Shown here piece after piece: positions 19,200 through 28,716 of a DNA stretch of 64,000 nt. The notes under the pieces are model-generated. The model did not search any database. It had not been told where the DNA came from and worked only from the letters and a program-made list of their open reading frames with translations. Source of the stretch: an uncultured Erwinia sp. (GTDB taxonomy: Bacteria > Pseudomonadota > Gammaproteobacteria > Enterobacterales > Enterobacteriaceae); the NCBI GenBank assembly GCA_945290265.1, contig CALYQW010000005.1, forward strand, positions 116,912-180,911, read 5' to 3'. Each line of letters opens with the position of its first letter. Positions within the stretch are counted from its first letter, which is position 1. A program made the position numbers and the translations under genes.

Positions 19200-19883
19200 A
19201 TGGAAAATCAACCTAAGTTGAATAGCACTAAAGAAATCATCGCTTTTCTCGCAGAGCGTTTCCCCCTCTGTTTCAGCACCGAAGGTGAAGCGCGACCGCT
19301 GAAAATTGGCATCTTCCAGGATGTCGTTGAGCGCGTAAAGGACGAGATGGGTTTAAGTAAAACGCAGTTGCGTTCGGCATTGCGTATTTATACCTCCAGC
19401 TGGCGTTACCTGTACGGCATTAAGGCCGGTGCCAGCCGCGTTGATCTTGACGGTAACCCCTGTGGTGAACTTGAAGAACAGCATGTAGAGCATGCCCGCC
19501 AGCAGTTGGAAGAAGCCAAAGCCCGGGTACAGGCTCGTCGTGAGCAGCAGCAGGCCAAACGGCGCGAAGCGGGTGAAGAAACCGCCCCAAGTCGTGCGCG
19601 TAAGCCAGTGCGTAAACCGGCGACAGCAGAAGGAGCTCAGCCGCGTAAGGCGCGCAGCAAACCTGATGCTCAGCCAGCCAGTGCTGCCGCCAGTGCTCCT
19701 CGTCAGACTGCGACCAAACCGGTTACCGATACCTCCTTGTTGCAGATAGGACAGAACATTAAAGTGACCGCAGGTAAGAACGCCGTAGATGCTACTATCC
19801 TTGAGATTGCTAAAGACGGCGTCCGGGTTCAGCTGGCTTCCGGTATGGCAATGAAAGTACGCACAGAACATTTGCAGTTCTGA
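19200..19883 (+). CDS. proQ: RNA chaperone ProQ
   Basis: A 227-residue FinO/ProQ-domain RNA-binding protein. The N-terminal ProQ domain (about residues 1-115) includes '[21 protein letters not shown]'. A basic, Ala/Arg-rich linker rich in Lys-Pro follows (about 120-175), and then a Tudor-like C-terminal domain with '[23 protein letters not shown]'. ProQ binds many structured small RNAs and 3' ends. The start at 19200 ('[11 protein letters not shown]') matches E. coli and has AGGAAAT. It is followed 19 bases later by prc, as in E. coli. Confidence 0.96.
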   Translation: MENQPKLNSTKEIIAFLAERFPLCFSTEGEARPLKIGIFQDVVERVKDEMGLSKTQLRSALRIYTSSWRYLYGIKAGASRVDLDGNPCGELEEQHVEHARQQLEEAKARVQARREQQQAKRREAGEETAPSRARKPVRKPATAEGAQPRKARSKPDAQPASAAASAPRQTATKPVTDTSLLQIGQNIKVTAGKNAVDATILEIAKDGVRVQLASGMAMKVRTEHLQF

Positions 19884-19902
19884 TACGGAGGCCAGTCAGG
19901 GC

Positions 19903-21945
19903 ATGAACACTTTTTTCAAGAGTACCCTTATTGCCGGTTTGTTATTCGCCGGCAATCTTTGCGCGGCAGAAAATATTACCCGTGCAGACCAGATTCCGCA
20001 GCTGCATCAGGAGGCGCAACATGCCACTGTCAGCGAGCGTGTGACGTCCCGATTTATCCGTTCTCATTACCGGCAGTTTGATCTCAATGACGAGTTTTCG
20101 GCAAAGATCTTCGATCGCTATCTTAACCTGTTGGACTACAGCCATAATGTGCTGCTGGCATCTGATATTGCGCAGTATGCCGCTAAGAAAACTACGCTGG
20201 GCGAAGAGCTGAAAACCGGCCAGCTGAGGGTGTTTTATGATTTGTTCAATCTGTCGCAGCAGCGTCGTTTTGAGCGATACCAGTATGCGCTGGCACAGCT
20301 GAACAAACCGATGAACTTTAACGGTAACAATACTATTGATATCGATCGTGCCAAAGCACCCTGGCCGAAAGATCGTGCGGAACTCGACACGCTCTGGGAT
20401 GCCAAGGTGAATTTTGATGAGCTGAGCCTGAAACTGGCCGGTAAAGATGATAAGGCTATCCGTGAAACGCTGACCAAACGCTATCAGTTTGCCCTGCGCC
20501 GTATGGTTCAGAGCAACAGCGAAGACGTTTTCCAGCTGGCAATGACCGCTTTTGCTCATGAAATCGACCCGCATACCAACTATCTTTCTCCGCGCAACAC
20601 TGAACAGTTCAACAGCGAAATGAGTCTGTCGCTGGAAGGAATTGGGGCGGTGCTGCAAATGGACGACGACTACACGCTGATTAACTCCATGGTGCCCGGT
20701 GGGCCGGCAGCGCGCAGTAAAGCGATTACCGTTGGCGATCGTATTGTTGGCGTAGGCCAGAGCGGAAAACCGGTTGTGGACGTGATTGGCTGGCGGCTGG
20801 ACGATGTGGTTACGCTGATTAAAGGCCCTAAAGGCAGTAAAGTACGCCTGGAAATCCTGCCGGCAGGCAAAGGTACCAAAACCCGTTTTGTGACGCTGAC
20901 CCGTGACAAAATTCGCCTTGAAGACCGCGCCGTTAAAATGAGTGTGCATAACGTCGGTAAAGAAAAAGTAGGCGTGCTGGATATTCCTGGTTTCTATGTT
21001 GGACTAACCGATGATGTCAAAGTGCAGCTGCAGAAATTGCAGAAGCAGCATGTAGACAGCATCGTGGTTGATCTACGCACCAACGGCGGAGGGGCACTGA
21101 CCGAAGCCGTTTCCCTGTCCGGGCTGTTTATTTCTTCCGGTCCGGTGGTGCAGGTGCGTGATAATAACGGCAAAGTACGCCAGGACAGCGACAACGATGG
21201 CATGACCTATTACAAAGGTCCGCTGGTGGTGCTGGTTGACCGCTTCAGCGCGTCGGCATCGGAAATCTTTGCCGCGGCGATGCAGGACTATGGCCGGGCG
21301 CTGATTGTTGGCGAACCGACCTTTGGTAAAGGCACGGTGCAGCAGTACCGATCGCTGAGCCGCATCTATGACCAGATGCTGCGTCCGGATTGGCCAGCGC
21401 TGGGATCGGTGCAGTATACCATTCAGAAGTTCTACCGCATTAACGGCGGCAGTACCCAGCGTAAAGGCGTCACCCCGGATCTGCTGATGCCAACCGGCAT
21501 CGAAGCACCGGAAACCGGCGAGAAGTTTGAGGACAATGCGCTGCCGTGGGACAGCGTCAGTGCGGCCAGCTACACTAAAACCGGTGTTATTACCCCGCTG
21601 GTGCCTGAACTGGAAAAACTGCATCAGGCGCGCATTGCGCAGAATGCTGAGTTCCAGTACATCCTGAAAGATATCGCCCGTTTCAACGCCAGCAAAGACA
21701 CGCGGAATATCATCTCCCTGAATCTGGCGAAGCGCGAGAAAGAGAACCGGGAAGATGACAGTCTGCGCCTTGAGCGGATCAACCTGCGTCTGAAAGCGGA
21801 AGGCAAAAAGCCGCTGGCGAAGCTTGACGATCTGCCGAAGGATTACAAAGAGCCGGATCCGTATCTGGATGAAACGGTAAAAATAGCCAATGATCTTGCT
21901 CATCTGGAAGGTCATCAGGCGGGGGGCGTGTCGGCGGGTAACTAA
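19903..21945 (+). CDS. prc: Tail-specific carboxy-terminal protease Prc (Tsp)
   Basis: A 680-residue periplasmic serine protease with a signal peptide ending at 'LCAAEN' (about residue 22), a PDZ domain (about 240-325) and a peptidase S41 core. The catalytic Ser/Lys pair aligns to Ser451 and Lys476 in 'FSASASEIF' and 'GEPTFGKGT', with the same 25-residue spacing as E. coli Ser452/Lys477. It trims FtsI and, with NlpI, degrades MepS. A DUF3340 C-terminal region closes the protein. It is in an operon with proQ. Confidence 0.96.
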   Translation: MNTFFKSTLIAGLLFAGNLCAAENITRADQIPQLHQEAQHATVSERVTSRFIRSHYRQFDLNDEFSAKIFDRYLNLLDYSHNVLLASDIAQYAAKKTTLGEELKTGQLRVFYDLFNLSQQRRFERYQYALAQLNKPMNFNGNNTIDIDRAKAPWPKDRAELDTLWDAKVNFDELSLKLAGKDDKAIRETLTKRYQFALRRMVQSNSEDVFQLAMTAFAHEIDPHTNYLSPRNTEQFNSEMSLSLEGIGAVLQMDDDYTLINSMVPGGPAARSKAITVGDRIVGVGQSGKPVVDVIGWRLDDVVTLIKGPKGSKVRLEILPAGKGTKTRFVTLTRDKIRLEDRAVKMSVHNVGKEKVGVLDIPGFYVGLTDDVKVQLQKLQKQHVDSIVVDLRTNGGGALTEAVSLSGLFISSGPVVQVRDNNGKVRQDSDNDGMTYYKGPLVVLVDRFSASASEIFAAAMQDYGRALIVGEPTFGKGTVQQYRSLSRIYDQMLRPDWPALGSVQYTIQKFYRINGGSTQRKGVTPDLLMPTGIEAPETGEKFEDNALPWDSVSAASYTKTGVITPLVPELEKLHQARIAQNAEFQYILKDIARFNASKDTRNIISLNLAKREKENREDDSLRLERINLRLKAEGKKPLAKLDDLPKDYKEPDPYLDETVKIANDLAHLEGHQAGGVSAGN

Positions 21946-21967
21946 GCCTGAGAACCTGCTTTGCCCA

Positions 21968-22000
21968 AAGCCGCAGCCTGAAGCTGCGGCTTCTTTTATT
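21968..22000 (+). terminator. Terminator of proQ-prc
   Basis: The perfect 10-base stem AAGCCGCAGC/GCTGCGGCTT (21968-21977 with 21983-21992) is followed by CTTTTATT. Confidence 0.88.
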
Positions 22001-22160
22001 TTCTGCAGTCAGGTGCTGTTGCTTTATCAGCAAACAGCTCAGCTATGTAAAGTTATGTTTTTTTTATCTTTAAAGATTAAGAACGCTTGAAAAGCACGTC
22101 GGTGACCTTACGATGGTTGCTGTGTAATCCTGTGCTGACAACCGAGGGATATTTAATAAT

Positions 22161-23039
22161 ATGATGCGTATTGCGCTTTTCCTGTTAACTAACCTGGGCG
22201 TAATGCTGGTGTTCGGGGTGATCCTCAGCCTGACCGGGATCCAGTCCCGCAGCGTAATGGGGCTGATGATTATGGCCGGACTGTTTGGCTTTGGCGGTGC
22301 CTTTGTGTCCCTGCTGATGTCCAAATGGATGGCATTGCGTTCTGTTGGCGGTGAAGTCATTGAGCAACCGCGTAATGACACTGAACGCTGGCTGGTGGAC
22401 ACTATTGCGCACCAGGCGCAGCAGGTTGGGGTCAAAATGCCCCAGGTGGCGATTTACCACGCGCCGGATATCAATGCTTTTGCCACCGGCGCACGGCGTG
22501 ATGCCTCACTGGTTGCCGTCTCCACCGGTTTGCTGCAAAACATGAACCGTGATGAAGCTGAAGCGGTACTGGCTCACGAAATGAGCCACATCGCCAACGG
22601 TGACATGGTCACCATGACCCTGATCCAGGGCATTGTGAATACCTTTGTGATCTTTATCGCGCGCATACTGGCGCAACTGGCCGCCGGTTTTATGTCCGGC
22701 GATCGTGATGAAGAGCAAAGCAGTAACGGCAATCCACTGGTGTATTTTGCGGTATCCACCGTGCTGGAGCTGGTATTTGGTATCGTTGCCAGCATCATTA
22801 CCATGTGGTTCTCACGTTATCGTGAATTTCATGCCGATGCCGGGGCGGCAAGCCTGGCAGGTCGCGATAAAATGATCGCCGCCTTACAGCGTCTGAAAAC
22901 CAGCTATGAACCGCAGGAAGCCGGCTCGATGATGGCCTTCTGCATTAACGGTAAATCTAAATCCTTAAGCGAGCTGTTTATGTCGCATCCTCCGCTGGAT
23001 AAGCGCATTGAAGCACTGCGCAACGGTGATTACCGCTAA
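22161..23039 (+). CDS. htpX: Membrane protease HtpX
   Basis: A 292-residue zinc metalloprotease of the inner membrane that cooperates with FtsH in membrane-protein quality control. Two N-terminal membrane segments are followed by the HExxH motif 'HEMSH' (His139, Glu140, His143) and the third ligand Glu222 in 'REFHADAG', with two more hydrophobic segments between. Length and sequence follow E. coli HtpX (293). The upstream 215 bases after the prc terminator should hold its promoter; in E. coli it is CpxR-controlled, which I could not confirm here. Confidence 0.96.
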   Translation: MMRIALFLLTNLGVMLVFGVILSLTGIQSRSVMGLMIMAGLFGFGGAFVSLLMSKWMALRSVGGEVIEQPRNDTERWLVDTIAHQAQQVGVKMPQVAIYHAPDINAFATGARRDASLVAVSTGLLQNMNRDEAEAVLAHEMSHIANGDMVTMTLIQGIVNTFVIFIARILAQLAAGFMSGDRDEEQSSNGNPLVYFAVSTVLELVFGIVASIITMWFSRYREFHADAGAASLAGRDKMIAALQRLKTSYEPQEAGSMMAFCINGKSKSLSELFMSHPPLDKRIEALRNGDYR

Positions 23040-23050
23040 CGTTGGCATGC

Positions 23051-23080
23051 TGAACCGGAACGGGGTTCCGGTTCATATTT
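23051..23080 (+). terminator. Terminator of htpX
   Basis: The perfect 11-base stem TGAACCGGAAC/GTTCCGGTTCA (23051-23061 with 23065-23075) is followed by TATTTGTT. Confidence 0.8.
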
Positions 23081-23095
23081 GTTATCGCGCAGCGG

Positions 23096-23332
23096 TTAAT
23101 AACCAATCACTTCACTGCTTTTACGCAGAAGCGGACAATGAGCCACCCCGATTACGCCGTTTTCATTATGCAGATACTGAGCAACCACCATTCCACGTGC
23201 CGTCAGAAACTGACACTGTAAGCCGATACCGCCGATATTCCGACTGCTGCCGGTAAGAATGCCATATCCGGTGAGCAGCATCACCAGCCAGATAATGGCG
23301 AGCAGGGTAAGGATGCGCAAAAAATACGACAT
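23096..23332 (-). CDS. yobH: YobH family small membrane/exported protein
   Basis: A 78-residue protein matching E. coli YobH: a hydrophobic N-terminal segment (about residues 5-25) followed by 'GLGLQC'-like and 'LTARG...YLH' motifs and the ending 'CPLLRKSSEV'. Two cysteines in the exported part could pair. Function is unknown. The start at 23332 has AGGAG with 6-base spacing; the longer frame to 23482 is rejected. In E. coli kdgR lies next to it; it is absent here. Confidence 0.85.
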   Translation of the reverse strand: MSYFLRILTLLAIIWLVMLLTGYGILTGSSRNIGGIGLQCQFLTARGMVVAQYLHNENGVIGVAHCPLLRKSSEVIGY

Positions 23333-23556
23333 GAGGACTCCTGATATTAGTTGAGATCCCGGGCTGGCGACCGTTAATGCAGGCTTCTCAGCCTGCCCGC
23401 AGCGCGGACTCAGATCGATAAGAACAGACTGAAACTGCAGCAAACCCCCTTCTGAAAGCAAATAGTTGTGGGCCCCTATCAATTACGACTGCACCAGGGA
23501 AAAGCAGTCTCAATTATGCCGGTATCTGCACCGGCGACAGATTAACTGAGGTAGAT
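23333..23556. other. Gap between yobH and yebO; no mgrB found
   Basis: In E. coli the PhoQ inhibitor gene mgrB lies between these neighbours. I saw no 47-codon frame resembling MgrB on either strand. The gap holds a hairpin GCAGGCT-TCTC-AGCCTGC (23379-23396). Confidence 0.5.
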
Positions 23557-23823
23557 ATGGACGAAATAATTAATGCGGCGGGTGTCAGTGGCCTGGCCGT
23601 AATGCTGCTGGTGGTAGTGATACTGTTTGTCTGGTTTTATGTCAGTCGCGCCAGCGCCAGAAATGCTCAGCAGATGGCGTTACTGCAGGCGCTGCTGGAA
23701 GAAAAGAAAAAACAAACTGAGCTGTTATGCGCTATCCGTGCCGCTATGCCGGGTGCTCAGCATCAGCCGCAGGATGAGGCCCCGGTTGATAAGTCGATGA
23801 TCCATTTAATCCCCGAACGCTAA
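23557..23823 (+). CDS. yebO: YebO family membrane protein
   Basis: An 88-residue protein with one N-terminal membrane segment (about residues 10-30) followed by a charged, coiled-coil-like stretch ('LLQALLEEKKKQTELLCAI') and a variable tail ending 'MIHLIPER', matching the YebO ending. Topology suggests a single-pass inner-membrane protein with a cytoplasmic helix. Function is unknown. The start has a TGAGGTAG site. The following hydrolase gene begins 24 bases later and could be co-transcribed. Confidence 0.82.
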   Translation: MDEIINAAGVSGLAVMLLVVVILFVWFYVSRASARNAQQMALLQALLEEKKKQTELLCAIRAAMPGAQHQPQDEAPVDKSMIHLIPER

Positions 23824-23847
23824 CCCCAACTCGCTGGAGGCAGTGAC

Positions 23848-24849
23848 ATGGCCTGGAAAAACCCCTGGTATAACCCTGCACTAAATCACCATACTCCTGA
23901 AGGATTTCGTAACCCGGAAGCGGACAGGCGGCATCCGGGTGATTTAAAGCGCTGGCGGAAACATCGCAAGGCCCAACAGCTGCCGCCTGCGCCCCAGCAG
24001 GGGTATGCACATTTCGTCAGCCAGTGGTGTCAGCATGCCGATCTCAGCGGAAATCAGGATGCGGTATGGTGGCTGGGACATGCCAGTATCCTGCTGCGTC
24101 TGGCGGGCAGCTATACGCTGATCGATCCGGTGTTCTCAGGTCGGGCTTCGCCACTGTGGTTTGTCGGTCCGCGGCGTAAAACCCCGCCACCGTTAATGGT
24201 GCGCGAGTTGCCGGCGCTGGATACCGTGCTGATTTCACACAATCATTATGACCATCTTGATCGCAGCACTATCAGAAAAATACTGCGCCGCTTTCCGGCA
24301 GTGAACTTTGTAGTGCCGTTGGGAATGGGGCGCTGGCTGCGCCGCCACGGGGCAAAGTCGGTAACTGAACTGGACTGGTGGCAGCAGACCAGCAGCCATA
24401 ATCTGACCATCCATGCCGTACCGGCACGTCACTGGAGTATGCGCACCCCGTGGGATCGTAATCGTTCACTGTGGTGTGGCTTTGTTGTCCAGACGGAGCA
24501 ACTTAACTTCTGGTTCAGCGGCGACAGTGGTTACAGTGAGCGCCTGCTGGAAATCCCTGAACGCCTGGGACCGTTTAATCTGGCGGCACTGCCGACCGGC
24601 GCATACGCTCCGCAGTGGTTCATGCAGTCTCATCATATGGATCCACAGCAGGCGGTCTCCCTTCATCAGGCCTTGGCACAACCCCTGACTATCCCGATCC
24701 ACTGGGGGGTATTTGAACTGGCCGATGAAGCGTTGGATGAACCGCCGCAATTGTTGCATCAGGAGATGCAGGCTGCCGGGCTGGAGGGTAGCCGGTTCAG
24801 TGCCTGGAAGGTGGGCGGTCGGCTGTCGCTGGAAAATTTTTATCGGTGA
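23848..24849 (+). CDS. Metallo-beta-lactamase-fold hydrolase, NAPE-PLD/RomA-like
   Basis: A 333-residue soluble protein of the COG2220 group. The zinc motif HxHxDH is 'HNHYDH' (His131, His133, Asp135, His136). Further ligands are expected at 'ARHWS', 'SGDSGY' and 'IPIHWG'. Bacterial relatives include RomA of Enterobacter and N-acyl-phosphatidylethanolamine phospholipase D-like enzymes. The true substrate is unknown, and a lipid or phospholipid is only a guess. There is no signal peptide. It follows yebO closely and ends 50 bases before a structured RNA-like element. Confidence 0.85.
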   Translation: MAWKNPWYNPALNHHTPEGFRNPEADRRHPGDLKRWRKHRKAQQLPPAPQQGYAHFVSQWCQHADLSGNQDAVWWLGHASILLRLAGSYTLIDPVFSGRASPLWFVGPRRKTPPPLMVRELPALDTVLISHNHYDHLDRSTIRKILRRFPAVNFVVPLGMGRWLRRHGAKSVTELDWWQQTSSHNLTIHAVPARHWSMRTPWDRNRSLWCGFVVQTEQLNFWFSGDSGYSERLLEIPERLGPFNLAALPTGAYAPQWFMQSHHMDPQQAVSLHQALAQPLTIPIHWGVFELADEALDEPPQLLHQEMQAAGLEGSRFSAWKVGGRLSLENFYR

Positions 24850-25411
24850 ATTCTCCCCACAGGCTGATGATATCTGGCGGGTGAGGGCAGAATGACTGAT
24901 GGCAGCGCGACGATAATGGAAGGTTCTTTCCATTCAGACACAACGGTTGTCTGCTGCCATGCTGAGACATAATAATTATAATTAATACTAATTTTTCATA
25001 TGGCGGGAAATATTACCACTATGCAATGATGGATGTTGGCATGGACTGAAATGTATTACACTGATGAAGTGGCTTTATTTGGGTTGTTTTTTTCTGCAAT
25101 TAAAAATCTGTCTCCATCAGCGCTTTATTCTCGACGCAAAAATAGCGGTCTTTTCTGATTTTTTAATATAATTGTGAATAACCAGGTGCCATGAATTTAA
25201 TTGCCTGCAGGGATAATTCAGGCGGTGACCGACAGAAAATACCCGGTGGGCAGGCGGCGGTGCTGTTATAAAAAAGCCAGATCTGCCGGGCGGAAAGCCC
25301 TTATTGCTTCGCCGCGTTGATTAAAGCTTGTGCTGAATTGGCTGACTGTCGGTTAATCAGCCGTCACTGATTCGATATTGTGCGAGATATCCATCCAGGT
25401 ATAAAAATAAC
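24850..25411. other. AT-rich gap between the hydrolase gene and the cspC promoter
   Basis: About 560 bases hold no convincing gene. A three-way-junction-like structure is at 24899-24960. The remainder is AT-rich with T-runs (near 25086 and 25160) and no homology I recognise. Confidence 0.55.
24899..24960. other. Predicted three-way junction (possible structured RNA)
   Basis: The outer stem ATGGCAGC/GCTGCCAT (24899-24906 with 24953-24960) closes two arms. The first is AATGGAA/TTCCATT (24915-24921 with 24928-24934) with a 6-base loop. The second is AGACA/TGTCT (24936-24940 with 24948-24952) with a 7-base loop. All three stems pair perfectly. It lies in the 3' region after the hydrolase gene. 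There is no T-run, so it is not an ordinary terminator. Confidence 0.5.
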
Positions 25412-25440
25412 TTGCCATTAATATGAAGATATGTGATAAA
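25412..25440 (+). promoter_or_regulatory. Candidate promoter of the yobF remnant-cspC unit
   Basis: TTGCCA (25412-25417), a 17-base spacer and GATAAA (25435-25440) preceded by TGT, an extended -10. It lies about 190 bases before cspC. Confidence 0.5.
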
Positions 25441-25476
25441 CCCGTTTGAGTAAAACGAGGTACAGTTCTGTATAAG

Positions 25477-25620
25477 TGTGGCATTTTCAGTAAAGAAGTT
25501 CTGAGTAAACACGTTGACGTTGAATACCGCTTCCTTGCCGATTTTTAAAATATAATGCCTCATGCAGTCATGTCTCTGGTTTTTCTGTACTTAAGCCTCA
25601 GGGCGAATAAACATTCTAAG
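25477..25620 (+). pseudogene. yobF: Decayed yobF upstream of cspC
   Basis: Codons from 25477 read '[19 protein letters not shown]', which are residues 2-20 of E. coli YobF. The codon before them is AAG instead of ATG, and no other start exists in frame. After 'YRFLADF' a TAA stops this frame at 25525-25527. Further YobF-like sequence ('ASCSHVS', from about 25557) then appears in another frame. So the gene has lost its start and has at least one frameshift. In E. coli yobF is co-transcribed with cspC. The nucleotide sequence is conserved more than a dead gene needs, so it may serve as cspC leader RNA. Confidence 0.75.
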
Positions 25621-25631
25621 GAATTTGTAAA

Positions 25632-25841
25632 ATGGCAAAGATTAAAGGTCAGGTTAAGTGGTTCAACGAGTCTAAAGGTTTTGGCTTCATTACTCCTGCT
25701 GACGGCAGCAAAGACGTGTTCGTTCACTTCTCTGCTATCCAGGGTAACGGCTTCAAAACGCTGGCTGAAGGCCAGAACGTTGAGTTTGAAATTCAGGATG
25801 GTCAGAAAGGCCCGGCAGCGGTTAACGTTACTGCTATCTGA
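25632..25841 (+). CDS. cspC: Cold shock-like protein CspC
   Basis: A 69-residue cold-shock-domain protein that appears identical to E. coli CspC, with both RNA-binding motifs ('KGFGFI' and 'VFVHFSAI'). CspC binds single-stranded RNA and acts as an antiterminator and mRNA stabiliser, for example for rpoS. It is constitutive rather than cold-induced in E. coli. The ribosome site AAGGAA lies 8 bases ahead of the ATG. The upstream leader contains the yobF remnant. Confidence 0.98.
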
Positions 25842-25906
25842 TTTCATTCTGAGCGCCTGCTAAACGTCTGACGCTCTAACTGAAAACCTCCGCCCGTAAG
25901 GGAATA

Positions 25907-25940
25907 AAGCTCTGTCCTTGCTGACAGGGCTTTTTTATTG
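25907..25940 (+). terminator. Terminator of cspC
   Basis: The stem AAGCTCTGTC/GACAGGGCTT (one G-T pair) with loop CTTGCT is followed by TTTTTTATTG. Confidence 0.85.
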
Positions 25941-26014
25941 CCCGTTATTTTTTCTGCCACCGTTGCCATCCTTAATGTACACTGCCGCGGTTATCTGTTC
26001 CCGGAGAGAAGTTT

Positions 26015-26830
26015 ATGTCTTACCAGTGCCCCCTTTGTCAGCTGCCACTTGTCTGTTTTCCGCATTTCTGGCGCTGCGAAAACCGTCATCAGTTTGACCG
26101 AGCGAAAGAGGGCTATGTTAATTTGCTGCCGGTACAGCACAAACGCTCGAAACAACCGGGAGACAGTGCCGAAATGATGCAGGCGCGCCGTAGCTTTCTT
26201 GATGCCGGTCATTATCACCCACTGCAACAGGAAATCTGCCGTCTGCTGAACGCACATCTGCCGGGGGCAGCGCCGCAGGTGCTGGATATCGGCTGTGGCG
26301 AAGGATATTACACTCAGGCTGTAGCCAGTAAACTACAGCAGCAGGGGGAGGCCACCGTTTATGGTCTGGATGTGGCCAAAGTCGCGGTGCGCTATGGTGC
26401 GAAGCGTTATCACAATGTGGAGTTTTGCGTGGCCTCCAGCCATCGCTTGCCGTTCAGCGACTGTCAGTTCGATGCGGTACTGCGCGTCTATGCCCCCTGT
26501 AAGGCAACTGAACTGGCGCGGGTGATCAAGCCTGGCGGCTGGCTGTTAACCGTTACCCCCGGGCCACGCCATCTGATTCAGTTCAAAGCGTTGATCTATC
26601 AGGACGTGCAATTGCATGATGATACGCCTGAACAAATGCCAGGGTTTACTATGAACCACAGCCAGATCCTAAGTTACTCCATGAACCTGAGCCCCGATGA
26701 ATCGGCTGCTTTATTACAAATGACGCCCTTCGCCTGGCGCGCCCGCCCGGAGGTTTGGGGCATCCTGGCCACCAGCGAAGCGTTCTTTTGTGAAACTGAC
26801 TTTACGCTGCGCCTGTGGCAACGCGATTAA
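26015..26830 (+). CDS. rlmA: 23S rRNA m1G745 methyltransferase
   Basis: A 271-residue RlmA (RrmA). A zinc site is formed by Cys5, Cys8, Cys21 and His25. The Rossmann methyltransferase domain has motif I '[12 protein letters not shown]' near residue 90. It methylates N1 of G745 in helix 35 of 23S rRNA. The ribosome site is CCGGAGAGAAG. In E. coli mntP, yobD and manXYZ separate it from yoaE; here yoaE follows directly. Confidence 0.95.
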   Translation: MSYQCPLCQLPLVCFPHFWRCENRHQFDRAKEGYVNLLPVQHKRSKQPGDSAEMMQARRSFLDAGHYHPLQQEICRLLNAHLPGAAPQVLDIGCGEGYYTQAVASKLQQQGEATVYGLDVAKVAVRYGAKRYHNVEFCVASSHRLPFSDCQFDAVLRVYAPCKATELARVIKPGGWLLTVTPGPRHLIQFKALIYQDVQLHDDTPEQMPGFTMNHSQILSYSMNLSPDESAALLQMTPFAWRARPEVWGILATSEAFFCETDFTLRLWQRD

Positions 26831-27153
26831 ACGGTGACGGGCGCAGCAGATCCGCAGTGACGGCTGATAACCGGCAATAAATGCGTAAATTCGCTGGCAA
26901 CAGCCAGAATGTAATAAAATATTTTGCGCCGTCCGTTTCTGCTGATAAAGTAAGGCCTCTTATTTTACTAAGGAGTAACGGGCCTCAGCCCTCTTATGGA
27001 TTGTCACCGAAGTAGTTCAATCATGCCGCCGGGCGTTCCGGCATCGTTTTTAACGTCTGCTGACGCCATCGAATTTATCACCTGTCGTTATCTCTGCCGC
27101 ACGAACAACCGTATCCGTGTTGCGTCTGATCGTTCAATTTTTCGGAGTTCTTC
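26831..27153. other. Leader region of yoaE with a hairpin
   Basis: The 323-base gap contains an attenuator-like hairpin, ATGCCG/CGGCAT (27023-27028 with 27039-27044), followed by CGTTTTTA, about 105 bases before the yoaE start. Upstream is a short inverted repeat AGTAA...TTACT near 26960. I see no clear match to the yybP-ykoY manganese riboswitch consensus. No gene is supported. Confidence 0.45.
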
Positions 27154-28716
27154 ATGGAGTTTCTCTTAGACCCATCAATCTGGGCTGGCCTGCTCACGCT
27201 GATCGTTCTTGAAATCGTTCTGGGCATTGATAACCTGGTCTTTATTGCCATCCTGGCTGATAAGCTGCCGCCAAAACAGCGCGACAAAGCCCGTCTGGTC
27301 GGACTCTCTCTGGCGCTGATTATGCGTCTGGGACTGCTTTCGCTGATCTCTTGGATGGTGACGTTGACCCGTCCACTGTTCAGTATTGCCCAGTTCAGTT
27401 TCTCCGGTCGTGACCTTATCCTGCTGGCGGGGGGGCTGTTCCTGCTATTTAAAGCCACCATGGAGTTGCATGAACGGCTGGAAAACCGCGAGCATCAGTC
27501 CGGAGGTAACAAAGGCTACGCCAGCTTCTGGTCGGTGGTGGTACAGATTGTTATCCTTGATGCGGTATTCTCGCTGGATGCAGTTATTACCGCGGTGGGG
27601 ATGGTTAATAACCTGGCGATTATGATGACCGCTGTGGTGATAGCCATGGGCGTGATGTTGCTGGCCTCAAAACCGCTGACCCGCTTTGTTAATGCGCATC
27701 CAACGGTGGTGGTACTCTGCCTGAGCTTCCTGCTGATGATTGGTCTCAGCCTGGTGGCTGAAGGTTTTGGCTTCCATATCCCGAAAGGCTATCTGTATGC
27801 GGCAATTGGCTTCTCGATCCTGATTGAGCTGTTTAACCAGATTGCCCGGCGTAATTTTATCCGCCACCAGGCACGTCGTCCGATGCGTGAACGTACCGCC
27901 GAAGCTATTCAGCGTATGATGGGCGGTCGCCGCAGCGGTGAGCCCGTTAACGCAGAAGCGCCGGAAGTGGCACAGATTATCCCGGAAGAAGGCTTTAAGG
28001 ATGAAGAACGCTATATGATTAACGGCGTGCTGACCCTGGCCTCGCGTTCAGTACGCAGTATTATGACGCCGCGCGGCGATATTTCCTGGGTGGACGCTGA
28101 GCGACCGCTGGACGAAATCCGCATTCAGCTGCTGGACACCCCGCACAGCCTGTTCCCGGTGTGCCGTGGCGAACTGGACGAAGTTATCGGTGTGGTAAGG
28201 GCGAAAGAGCTGCTGGTGGCGCTGGAGCATGGGATGGATGTGGCCGAATTTGCCGCTGCTAATCCGGTGATAGTGATACCGGAAACCCTTGATCCGTTGA
28301 ACTTGCTGGGCGTGTTGCGTCGGGCTAAAGGTAGCTTTGTGCTGGTTACCAACGAGTTTGGCGTAGTGCAGGGGCTGATTACGCCGCTGGACGTGCTGGA
28401 AGCCATTGCCGGCGAATTCCCTGATGAAGATGAGACTCCGGATATTATTGTCGATGGCGACGGCTGGCTGGTAAAGGGTGGTACCGATCTGCACTCACTG
28501 CAACAGTTGTTTGATACCCGTGAGCTGGTTAAACCGGAAGATGATCATGCCTCACTGGCCGGACTGCTGATTGAGCAAAGCGGTCAGCTGCCGAGGGTAG
28601 GGGAGGTGATTGATATGGCGCCGCTGCATTTCCAGATTATTGAGGCGACAGATTACCGTATTGATCTGGTGCGGGTGACGCGCGATGCTCAGGAGCATGA
28701 GGAAGAGGCGGATTAA
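27154..28716 (+). CDS. yoaE: TerC-family membrane protein with CBS and CorC domains
   Basis: A 520-residue protein like E. coli YoaE. The N-terminal TerC domain (about residues 1-240) has seven or so membrane segments with the acidic motifs '[11 protein letters not shown]' and '[14 protein letters not shown]'. A pair of CBS domains (about 300-420) and a CorC/HlyC C-terminal domain follow. TerC relatives are linked to metal export, chiefly manganese and calcium; the substrate here is unproven. Its long leader suggests regulation at RNA level. Confidence 0.92.
   Translation: MEFLLDPSIWAGLLTLIVLEIVLGIDNLVFIAILADKLPPKQRDKARLVGLSLALIMRLGLLSLISWMVTLTRPLFSIAQFSFSGRDLILLAGGLFLLFKATMELHERLENREHQSGGNKGYASFWSVVVQIVILDAVFSLDAVITAVGMVNNLAIMMTAVVIAMGVMLLASKPLTRFVNAHPTVVVLCLSFLLMIGLSLVAEGFGFHIPKGYLYAAIGFSILIELFNQIARRNFIRHQARRPMRERTAEAIQRMMGGRRSGEPVNAEAPEVAQIIPEEGFKDEERYMINGVLTLASRSVRSIMTPRGDISWVDAERPLDEIRIQLLDTPHSLFPVCRGELDEVIGVVRAKELLVALEHGMDVAEFAAANPVIVIPETLDPLNLLGVLRRAKGSFVLVTNEFGVVQGLITPLDVLEAIAGEFPDEDETPDIIVDGDGWLVKGGTDLHSLQQLFDTRELVKPEDDHASLAGLLIEQSGQLPRVGEVIDMAPLHFQIIEATDYRIDLVRVTRDAQEHEEEAD

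Noticed and set aside
25357-25563. 68-codon minus-strand ORF upstream of cspC
   Set aside because: It is antisense to the conserved yobF remnant, so its openness follows from that sequence, and it has no ribosome site.
26920-27010. yybP-ykoY manganese riboswitch before yoaE
   Set aside because: I could not find the conserved paired core; the GGAGTA-like bases alone are insufficient.
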